A stretch of 64,000 nt of DNA, from assembly GCF_963678635.1 (NCBI RefSeq), contig NC_087070.1:47907467-47971466 (forward strand). Direction: 5' to 3'. Shown in pieces: positions 55,601 through 64,000 of the stretch. The notes beneath the pieces were generated by a model, which ran no database searches, had not been told where the DNA came from, and saw only the letters and a list, made by a program, of their open reading frames with translations. Each line of letters opens with the position of its first letter. The first letter of the stretch is position 1. Source of the DNA: Symsagittifera roscoffensis. Taxonomy: Eukaryota; Xenacoelomorpha; Acoela; Convolutidae. The translations under genes were made by a program, and so were the position numbers.

Positions 55601-58600
55601 TAGAAGCCCCATTAAGGACTCGGCGCACCTTACCCGGCTTATTCGGATTTACGACGGGATGGTGCGGAAGATACCACTCGCGATCGGAACGCTTACGTGG
55701 ATCATGCGGTTCGACGGTAACGACATAGCCTTTCCTAATGTCCTCTCTAATTGTTTCTGCGTATCTTTCGCGCAGCTCAGGGTCTTTACTTAAACTTCTC
55801 TCCAATGATTTAAATTGGGCGAGTGACGAGTAATAATTGTTTGGTAGACTGACATTACTATCAATCCAAAGCATAGGCACAATGTATCTTTCGCCATTGT
55901 GAACGGTTTCAGAATTGAGGATGGATAAAGCATGTTTATCCGCGGCGGAACGGGCATCGACTTGTTTGAAAGCACCATACGATTCCAACTCGTACCAGGA
56001 TTTTATCTGGTCGGTCAGAGAAGAATCTTCAACAACACACTTGAAACACGAAGAAGTAGAATTACCGGACGGCGGCAACGGACCACTTAAGACCCAACCT
56101 ATCGGTAGGCGAACGGAACACGGTGAGTTTTTATCATCTACCAAGATGAACTCAATGGGTCTAACGGCGTGGTAGTAGTCTTGTCCGATAATAATTTCAA
56201 CGTCCTCATAAGTATATTGAATGGGCTTAATAGGTGCTAATTGTGGATATTTATTCTGCAAATCAGCAATATTGATTAATTCGGAACCAATCCGAATACT
56301 GTCTTTAACATATGCACAGAGAGAAAATACGAAATCACTATTATTCGGCTCGGAGGAAACTGTAAACTTGACTCTCTGAGTCTCAACAACGGTGGTCGAA
56401 TTGAAACCACTAATTGACAAGTTAACGGGCTCCCCTACTAAGCCGAGACGCTTTACGAGTGACGAAGACACCCAGGAGTGAGTCGATGCACTATCACAAA
56501 GAACCAACGTCAGGAGACTGGTTACATCCGAGGATACACCAAGTGTTGCAATTGGCAACAACCCTTTAGAAGATTCAATGTCAAGTACATCACTAACAGC
56601 GGCATGGGTGGAAGTGTTTGTATTCTCCTTGGATTTGTTTGTTCCAGCCTTATTCGAGACATTTGAATTTTCCTTCCGAGGAAATATTCTTTCGGCTCCA
56701 TGGAGCAAGACATTATGTGTGCTATCACACTCTGGCTTCGGGCACTTTTTTGCTCTAGAACATTGCCGGAAACTATGATTGCCATTGAGGCAAGCGAAGC
56801 AAAGTTTCTGTTCAGCTACGTATTTTGCTCGCTGAGTAGCATTCTTTTCCTTAAAAACAGCACAATTCCACAATGCATGACTACCCTTACACAAAACGCA
56901 CGGCGGAAACTTAGACTTATCCTGAGACTTATCCTGAGCCTTACTAGTTACCTGGCTATTGGCTGCAAAAACTTTGGTTGTTTTTGGTTTAACCGGTTCT
57001 TCATTTTTTGCCTTAGAGCTGAGTAAACGTAATCTTTCATGCCCCTCGGCCTTTTCTTTCAACCAGTTGTTAAAGTCTAAGAGTGTTGGTCGCTGCCAAT
57101 TATGTCTAACAGTATGCATCGACCAAGCCTCCTTGAGGTTAGGCGGAAGTTTACTAACAGCTTGGTTTAACAGGTTAACACTCTTTAGATCATCGTTGAA
57201 AGACAATGATTTGAAAACTGCTACGAGGCCAGATATGGCAGAGGAGAAACTAATGACATTTTCCGAATTGTGCATCTTAAGTGGAGGAAAAGTATTCAGC
57301 TTATCAAGATGCGCACCAACAATGGCATGTGGTTGCCCAAACTTCCGTTGCAAGGTGGCCAGTGCATCCTTGTACATAACGCCACTATAACTAAACTCCG
57401 CAATTGCGGTTTTTGCTTTGCCTGTGACGAGCGTTTTTAAGTATGTCAATTTCGTATCATCGGTGAGAACAGCGGAATCAACGGTGGACTTAAACTGACC
57501 AAACCATTCGTGCCAGTTTAACGGGTTGCCGTCAAACTGGGCTAACTTCCATTCAGGAAGATGATCTTTGCGGCTATGCATCAATAATTCCGCCAATTCA
57601 CGAGCGGAGAGAGGTCGATCCGATGAACAACCTTGGTTCGGATAAGCGGGAGACGGTGCGTAGTCCTCGTTGACTGGCTGATAACCAGTATTAGTTTGAT
57701 TGACAAAATGCGGAACATGTTGTGGATGAACTGGGGGAGTATTAAAATACACAGTCCCACCACTAGTATACGGAGAGGCGGTGTTACACGATGGGACAAT
57801 AGTTGTCACATTAGAAAAAATGTTTCCAGCATTACAACACTGAGCAGGCGTGACGATTGGAGTTGTAGCTGCCAATCGCCATAAGTTTGCATCACTTGTG
57901 TAGTAATCGTTGATACAAGGTGACACAGTATGCGGAACAAAGGGAAGATTATGTTGCGTCTGGACTGGCGCTGCATGGCAATTAGGTGCCGAAAAGAAAA
58001 CCGGCGTTGGGTTTACTCCAGAAGATGAGAAGCCACCGCCAGCAAATGCAGGCGACAAAGAAACAAAACCAGAACCGGGTTGGGCCGGTAACATTGGGAC
58101 AGGTAATGATTCCGGTTGCGCGATGGCAAAACTACCATTAGTTATGTTTGAACTCATGGTCTGTAAAGGAACAGCAGACGGTGGTGGTAGCACGTGTGCA
58201 CTAGAATGCATATTGTTAACTGGGAATGGAACAGAGGCTGGGAATGAAACAGAAGCTTGCAATGGCAAACGGCTTGCACTGCCAAATTGAGGCATAGCCC
58301 GATGTCCATAACTATGGATTCCAGGGTCACTCAATGCTGTGTGCTCATGGTTATGACTATTACTGGTGTGAATTGCATGAGCAAGGAGGGCGGAAGTCGT
58401 CGGTCCTGACGAAACGGGTACATGAGTGAAGGCCTGCAAACCTGGCGCACTAGCAACGTCGGGAGGTGCTTGTGAACTAACAGAGTCTACCCAATCATTA
58501 GTTCGATCGGTTGCTACCTTTGAAATAGGTTGACTTACTCCTGTTAAGTTACTTTCCGCTACCTTCTCGCTAACCTCAGATGAACTGTCCTCAAGTTCAA

Positions 58601-59342
58601 ACGCTTTCAATTCCATTTCAATTAGTTGCTTTTTATGATTTTCAGCCAATTGCTCTAGTTCCAGCTGACTTTGTTCAAACTTAAGACGGTTCTCTTGCTC
58701 TTTAAGTCTTAAAGATACTTGATACTGCCTTTCCAGCTCCTCATGGCGTCGTTTTACTAAAGCTAACTCATGCCGTTTCTCACTTGATGACATAGTGCGA
58801 ACAGTCGACGTATGACGAGTGGAAGCAGATTTATCAGACTTATGTGAGTCAAGCTTTCTACTATCCTTAGACTTATTAGAGACCTTAGACCTGTTTTCAG
58901 ATACTCGTGCTGCTGAATCACTTGTTTTGTGCGAGTGTGAGGATGTCTCAGACCTAGTTTGTTGTAAAGATCCCTTGCTCCCTGTAATGCCGGCTGCTGG
59001 AAATGACGAAGGTTCAAGGCTCATCTTGTAACTCTGAGCTTCGTGCATTACTTTATCGTTCATTTCGGTTACTTTCTTAAGCCAAAGGTCTTGCTGAGCA
59101 ATAATTTTTTCAGGATTTTCTGTTTTTCCCGCTAACCTAATTAATTGCTCATTGACGTCGACAGCTTTTTCCAACGCAATTTTACATTTGTACACAGCAT
59201 TATCAATTTTTGTAGTGCGACTATTATTCTCAATGTACTCAAGTAATAATGAGTGACCTTTAAGCAGCTCATTTTCTAGATTTAGACGGGTTTCGAATAA
59301 CTTGCGTATCTTACTTTGGAATTTTTCGTCCATGTTTTTCAC
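52641..59342 (-). pseudogene. gag-pol region of the second BEL/Pao copy
   Basis: Same parts in the same order as the gag-pol of the complete copy, over 99 percent identical by eye. It carries about one break, so it is treated as a fossil copy. Confidence 0.88.
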
Positions 59343-60867
59343 AAATTGACAATATTCTACGGATGCTCACTTATAGAAAACAATCAATAAAATGAGATAC
59401 TGTTTTGGTATGTAATCAAATTTGCATTAGTAAATCAACATTAGCTTACAAGACGGGGGAACTTGACGTCTCAAAGCTTCTACCTGAAGCCTATTTCTTA
59501 TAGCTTTCCGAGCTTTGAGGGGTAAGCGGTTTCGCTTCTTACGTGTCTTAAGGATGTTAAGATTAGCGCTATAACGCCTTAGAAGGAGGAGAGTCTTTAA
59601 CTCAAGGGAAGGAGGCTGGTGAAGCTCTTTGTACTTCTCAATTAGTACCTGGTCCTTAGCCTTACGCTTAGAGATAAAGTCTTTAACGACGTTGAGAATG
59701 AGAATACCTGTTGAACCTAAACTTTCCTCTATATCCTCGGTTCCGTTGCGTCTACAGTATACGATCGCACAAATGTTTGTCCTATACCTTAATAACAAAT
59801 TGACAAGTTGCTCACTACTCAGCTTGCGGTTATTGTTGCTGCGGTGCCTACTTATCGAGTTATTTATGGCGTCGTGCCAAATTACGAGGTCGTTACGGTG
59901 CGACAAGTAGTGATGAAGGTAGTACTGTATTGTTTTCTGAGAGTCCCTAGCGTTAAAGTTCAAACTTAAACCTGGCTTCGTAAAGCAAGTATCTTTGACG
60001 CGCTTCTGGGACGGAGCGGGAAGTTTTCGGAGCGCGTGATCCAAAGAACTAGCTCCTAGAATGAATACCATACACTTAGGGGACCTATGCGACGGCTTCG
60101 TTACGCTTAAGTACCAATGGGGTTGGAAAATTAAGTAGGTCGGTTGAACTCCAACAACACACACGGAGTAAACCTGAGGATGAAAGAATTCAACTTAACT
60201 CACTTAATATCACCGTACCTGACCACTTAACTTTACTGTCACGCAACGAAGTCAATAATATGACGGGCTGAAACGGCTTTGTTTTACTCGAAGCGAACTG
60301 GCTTTCAGTTTCACCAATGGTGGGTGGGGGATCAGGCAAATTGGTTAAGTTCCAACAACACACGCGGAAGAAACCTGAGGATGAAAAAACTCAACTTAAT
60401 TTGCCTGATATTTCGCTACCAGACCACTTAATATAAGGTTGGTGTCATCTTACAGCACAGTTTCGCAGAGTTCTGGAGACGTTTTGAGGATTTTTTGGCA
60501 ATTTTTTTACTTTTTATACAAAATTTTTCAGAAAATTTTGGTCAGCAGGTTCGAGTCATAAACCAACCCAAAAAACTAGTCCAGTACCTCTTGTCTATGT
60601 TCCGATTTCACTGATTAATATTCCGTTCACATATATCCAAAAATTTTTGGTATCGAGAAAAAATGTCAAGTCAGTTTGTCTATGTACCGACTAAGATATT
60701 TCAGTTCAACGGAACTGTCCAAAATTTTTGGGTATTGAGAAAAATTACCGGGGGCTAGCTTGCGGAAAAATTTTGAACATATATGACATCGTATAAAATT
60801 TATAGCACAATTTGAGTTTTAAATGTTTTGGAAACTTCTTACAGTTTTTTTTGGAGATTAGCGAGCA
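52660..60867 (-). mobile_element. second BEL/Pao copy, lacking its upstream end
   Basis: It repeats the first copy at a constant offset of 9231 bp with no indel that I noticed up to about 60840, and with only a handful of substitutions in about 8 kb. It shares the LTR at 52197-52659 and has no LTR, primer-binding site or outer leader at the right. Instead it ends in a short inverted piece of LTR tip. The coding part is broken, by about one interruption. The near identity makes both copies very young or produced by a very recent tandem duplication. Confidence 0.9.
59427..60071 (-). CDS. extra open frame of the second BEL/Pao copy (about 214 aa)
   Basis: Same protein sequence as the frame at 50196-50840 as far as I can compare, including the GASSLDH, WHDAINNS and YCRRNGT blocks and the basic tail. 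The function is unknown. Its preservation in both copies is only weak evidence of selection, because the copies are so young. Confidence 0.68.
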   Translation of the reverse strand: MVFILGASSLDHALRKLPAPSQKRVKDTCFTKPGLSLNFNARDSQKTIQYYLHHYLSHRNDLVIWHDAINNSISRHRSNNNRKLSSEQLVNLLLRYRTNICAIVYCRRNGTEDIEESLGSTGILILNVVKDFISKRKAKDQVLIEKYKELHQPPSLELKTLLLLRRYSANLNILKTRKKRNRLPLKARKAIRNRLQVEALRRQVPPSCKLMLIY

Positions 60868-60891
60868 CATTCAGGAACTGTTATTCCTGAA
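60838..60891. other. aberrant right border of the retrotransposon array
   Basis: The array's leader sequence ends at ..CTTACAGTTTT. It continues into GGAGATTAGCGAGCACA, which is the LTR tip in the wrong orientation (the left border starts TGTGCTCGCTAATCTCC). A small hairpin TTCAGGAA..TTCCTGAA follows, and then the MITE starts. There is no normal LTR end and no target duplication of 4-6 bp. Confidence 0.85.
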
Positions 60892-61280
60892 CAGGGGTGG
60901 ATTTGAGGGGGGGGGGGTTGGTATTTTGACGCCCCTTTCCTTTTTTCAGGGATTTGACCCCCTGCCGACCCAAAGGGTCCCCCCTTTGGTACTTTTTAAG
61001 AAATCCATTATTGGCCGACCTTCGGTGCCAATATATAATAACTTTGAGGGTGAGCGCAAGCCAAAAAAACGCGATTTTTTGTCAAAATTTTCCAAAAAGT
61101 GCCCAAAAACGGCCTGTTTTTGACCTGTTTTTTCAAAAATTTGTCTGCGGCGCAGAAAATGTGGCCAAAACAGCGTCTTTATAGTGCTTTAGGAGAGCTC
61201 GGAAAAATGGTGGTCAAAATTTTCGAAAATTTTTTGAAAATCCGCCCCACCCCCTCGAGAAAATCCTTTATCCGCCCCTG
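60892..61280. mobile_element. hAT-like MITE, complete copy at the right flank of the array
   Basis: The ends are CAGGGGTGGATTTGAGG and, inverted, CAGGGGCGGATAAAGG. Internal landmarks are as in the copy at 19878. Its first 135 bp duplicate 42831-42965. The flank after it, TCTAAAAA, pairs with TCTAAGAA before 42831 as a decayed 8-bp target duplication. Confidence 0.88.
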
Positions 61281-62991
61281 TCTAAAAAACTCTGTTTTAG
61301 GTTCAAAAAAACTTTCTAGTATCAAGAGCTAGTTGGTCAATAAGTTGTACATAACCGTAGTTTTTCTGCATGATAGTGCCAATATTTTGAAGACTTGATA
61401 TTAGAAAAACAAAACGTACATTTTTCTAGCATGGTAAATTTAAAAAAACCATGTGGCCGCAATCACGTCAAAGGAAAAACCTCCACTATCGAACAGCAAA
61501 ATTGTTAATGTCAAGAAAAATGTGATCAACTTCTAGTTTCGAACAAAAATTTTAATGTTCAGATTTTCCAACGTAAAAAAAATTTACCCAGTGATTCATT
61601 TTTCTCGAATTGGGCATTTTTTTTAAATTAACTCCAATCATAAATTTTTCTTGAAATTCAAAAAACTTTAAAGACATCTATTTTCTCTGTAAATTTTGAA
61701 AATTGAAAACTTTTTAAAAAACAAGTAATTTTTTTTCTGTTTCGTTGCGTTCATTACTTTTTTTACAAATTTCAGTTGGCTAGCCATGTTGCTGCTGTTT
61801 TGCTCTTTTTTGACATTGCTGACCACACAAATTTGATAATTTTCTCAAAGGGGTTTTTCAAATCTAAAAGTTAGAGTTGTTAAACAATTGGTTCCAAGTG
61901 ATAAAAAAAAAGAAATTTGCACAATTTCTCATCTTTTCTAACCTCAACAAAGTTTCAATCAACAAAATTGCTCCAGCCTTATTCACCTTAAGAAAACACT
62001 CATGATTCCCGAGGGTTTTCGAATAGATTGTTTTCATAACAAAAACTAGAAAAAAAACCAATGCATGTTGAGATAGTATTTGTATATAAAAATCGACTTG
62101 GCTAGGTTATCTGGCAAAAATTTACTGTTCAGGTCTCCGCAAAGAAATGTTCACTTTTGAGTTATCTTGCTAGGCCTTGTTTCAACTTTTATCCTACGGT
62201 AAAATAAGTTTTCACTTTTATACTGAGAAACTGAAATTAGAACCGGTTTTAACAAAAAGGGAATAAGTCAAAGCGATTTATTGGTCTTGATACGCAAAAA
62301 CTGAACGCTGAAGGAAGAAAATGTTGTGCTCCCTCGAGCAAAAATTAGTAAAATTTGTCTGAGAGTTGAAAGAAGTTAGTTGCAGTAACTAGATGTGTGT
62401 GGCTTGTTAGCCGTTGCAAAACCGGTTTAAATTTTTTTTTCTGCGAGCTTCTTCTTTTTTGGGGCGAATTATCTTTAAAGTCAAGTCAAATGCCTTTGAG
62501 AAAGCAATAGTTTTCTGTTCGATTGGGAAGCTTTGAGGGACGTTTTGAATGACGATTTTTTTTTGCGAATAGTTTTTTAACTGACGTTTTCTGAGACCAA
62601 TTCTTGAGAGACAAGGGGCCAATTGCTGCCTTTTGGTGAAACACGAGTTGAACAAGGTCAAGGCATCGGTCGAAACTTTAATTGTCAGCAGGATGAAAAC
62701 TCATTTTTTGTTTGATTCAAATACTTCTGAAACTTTTGAAGTTAAAAATTTTTGAAAAAATTGTCATATCAAAAATGCGCGTGTGAAAATCTCGACAATC
62801 TTCACGATTGTTGATCGGACAACATTCTAGCTAATGTATAAAAACTTTTCAATTAGAATTTATCTTAAATTTTTTGTCAAAATTCGGGAAAAAAATCAAA
62901 TTTTGGATCTTTTCGTTGCAAAATCCACGCAAAATTGAAGGAAAAAAGACGATAAACATATAGTTAAAGGTAACTAAAAAGTTTGTTTTAG
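61281..62991. other. intron 13, 3' part
   Basis: AT-rich with no gene. Short antisense open frames (61864-62061, 62407-62661) have no domain. It ends at acceptor TTTGTTTTAG. Confidence 0.6.
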
Positions 62992-63117
62992 AACAAGGGA
63001 GAAATCGAAGACTACTCATTGTCAACTCTGAGCTTCAAGTTGTCGAATTTCGCTGACGAACTCATTTCAGACTCGGCTGACAAAATTGTAGACAAGGATG
63101 AGCGATTGAAGTTAACG
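62992..63117 (+). CDS. PROM: prominin exon 14: second extracellular loop
   Basis: 42 codons, phase 0 on both sides: NKGEIEDYSLSTLSFKLSNF, then ADELISDSADKIVDKDERLK. It follows exon 13 without a gap relative to vertebrate prominin (NYDSYLAQTG...LLSFAYDLEAKANSL), which supports splicing across the 20.6-kb intron. Donor GTAATA. Confidence 0.88.
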
Positions 63118-63174
63118 GTAATAATATCAGTCATAATCTAAAATTTAACTTTTCTGAATCGATTCATTTATGTA

Positions 63175-63550
63175 CAGAGGCGGATCTAGTAACTCCTCAA
63201 GGGGGTAGAGCGGATTTTCAAAAGATTGAAATTTTGTCGACCTTTTTCTATAGCTCGACAAAATTGATTTTCCGAGCGCTTCCAGAACTCCAAAAAGACC
63301 ATCTTTTGACAAAAAAAAATTTGTGCTGCAAAAAAAAATTCAAAAAAAATTTTTTGAAGGTGTTTTTATGCACTTTTTGATAATTTGACGAAAAAATGTG
63401 TTTTTTGGCGCGCATTCCACCCTCAAATTTAGTATACAATGGCGATATATAATAAAAGTGTTAAGGTCAGTCACCCAAAATGGGTTTTTTAAAATAGTAC
63501 CAAAGGGGGAAATTTTGGGTCGGGAGGGGATCGAACCCTAAAATCCCCTG
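63175..63550. mobile_element. diverged hAT-like MITE with CAGAGGCGGAT end
   Basis: It starts CAGAGGCGGATCTAGTAACT and ends ..AATCCCCTG. The flanking octamers TTTATGTA and ATTATGTG match at 6 of 8 places. It contains TTGTCGACC, CCGAGCGCTTCC and ATAGTACCAAAGGGG as in the family. It fills most of intron 14. Confidence 0.75.
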
Positions 63551-63645
63551 ATTATGTGTATCAAAAATTTTGGTAACAGAAGTTTTAATAATTTCCAAAA
63601 TCTTATATTGTTTTTACCTCAATTTTATTTTATTTTTTTTTGCAG

Positions 63646-63729
63646 AAAGCACAGTTGGAGCTACAACAGGCCGCAAAGGAAATGGAGAAAATTAATTTGC
63701 AATACCTGGAAAAACTTAAACAGACCCGG
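63646..63729 (+). CDS. PROM: prominin exon 15: second extracellular loop
   Basis: 28 codons between TTTTTTTGCAG and donor GTTAGT: KAQLELQQAAKEMEKINLQY then LEKLKQTR. Strongly helical with a coiled-coil character, as expected before TM5. Phase 0 on both sides. Confidence 0.87.
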
Positions 63730-63853
63730 GTTAGTATAACTTGAAAATTAAAAATAGCTGATTGTTGCTCATATCCAAATCATTAACAGATGGCTTAGAA
63801 AACGTTTCATTGGACCCGAAATTGAAAACTCATCGACTATTTTGTTGTTTCAG

Positions 63854-63904
63854 GAATTGATGATCAATCAACTAGGGCAACTCACGGATAAAATCTCTAA
63901 AATT
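63854..63904 (+). CDS. PROM: prominin exon 16: second extracellular loop (last exon in window)
   Basis: 17 codons between TGTTTCAG and donor GTGAGT: ELMINQLGQLTDKISKI. It continues the helical region in phase 0. The gene goes on beyond the window. Confidence 0.85.
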
Positions 63905-64000
63905 GTGAGTAGGTTCTTTTTGTAGAAAAATTGGCAGATTGAAATGATATCAACCACAAAAGTAACTCCCTAAAGGAAGAAAAGGAACTATGAGTTGGCT

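Larger units (their letters stand above)
626..64000 (+). other. PROM: prominin-family gene (16 exons visible, 3' end outside window)
   Basis: Sixteen exons, joined in a consistent reading frame, give about 740 residues with the prominin layout. In order these are a signal peptide, a short extracellular region, TM1, a Cys-rich cytosolic loop, TM2, a loop of about 240 residues, TM3, the CGVCGYD loop, TM4, and a second long loop that runs off the window. Prominins are five-span glycoproteins that bind cholesterol and sit in plasma-membrane protrusions; that role is known for the vertebrate family and is inferred here. Recognition rests on the order of segments and on motifs shared with vertebrate PROM1, such as CGVCGYD..ATP, the C-x-K-K stretch after TM4, and a Cys-rich loop after TM1. 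Vertebrate prominin is about 860 residues, so TM5 and the cytosolic tail are missing from this window. Introns range from 69 bp to 20.6 kb. Confidence 0.9.

Noticed and set aside
42966-60867. Reading the whole block as one giant DNA transposon with 17-29 bp inverted ends
   Set aside because: The outer inverted match is only the LTR tip turned around at the right border. The inside has two LTRs, a primer-binding site, a polypurine tract and gag-pol, which fits a BEL/Pao array.
1-64000. CRISPR array, bacterial operon, rRNA genes
   Set aside because: No regular repeat-spacer structure, no ribosome-binding sites or operons, and no rRNA-like sequence; the coding parts are intron-split.

Overview
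The window looks like one large piece of a protein-coding gene from an AT-rich invertebrate animal genome. It carries sixteen GT-AG exons on the plus strand that together encode most of a prominin-family protein (relatives of vertebrate PROM1/CD133). The reasons for calling it animal are the prominin gene itself, long introns, BEL/Pao LTR retrotransposons and many hAT-like MITEs. I cannot place the phylum from sequence alone. There is no sign of prokaryotic organisation and no CRISPR array.

Layout. 1-625 is upstream sequence. Exon 1 (626-875) has the start codon and signal peptide. Exons 2 and 3 (5683-5756, 10353-10582) finish the N-terminal extracellular region, transmembrane segment 1 and the cysteine-rich cytosolic loop. 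Exons 4-9 (19335-36067) encode transmembrane segment 2 and the first big extracellular loop. Exons 10-11 (37153-41147) encode transmembrane segments 3 and 4 with the Cys-Gly-Val-Cys-Gly-Tyr-Asp signature. Exons 12-16 (41488-63904) encode the second big extracellular loop. All fifteen splice phases agree. About 740 codons are present; the last transmembrane segment and the tail must lie beyond 64000.

Almost everything else is intronic mobile DNA. Intron 7 holds an old element with 2.3-kb terminal direct repeats (25008-34920). Its decayed interior appears to encode a string of retropepsin-like domains and no reverse transcriptase that I can see. Intron 13 (20.6 kb) holds a very young tandem array of a BEL/Pao retrotransposon in antisense orientation to the gene. 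One copy is complete (42966-52659) and a second lacks its upstream end (52660-60867). This array sits inside a hAT-like MITE and is flanked by a 135-bp duplication of part of that MITE. The BEL/Pao element has two unusual parts: an extra reading frame between the 5' leader and gag, and a tRNA-like sequence inside each LTR.

The remaining introns carry several short non-autonomous families. One is a hAT-like MITE with ends reading CAGGGGCGGAT and 8-bp target duplications. One is rich in AATCGATT palindromes. One has hairpin ends and the motif GTTCCGAC. There are also a larger inverted-repeat element, several 130-500 bp tandem duplications, a tetranucleotide microsatellite and an extreme G-rich minisatellite. 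Stretches not listed are AT-rich intron in which I see no gene.
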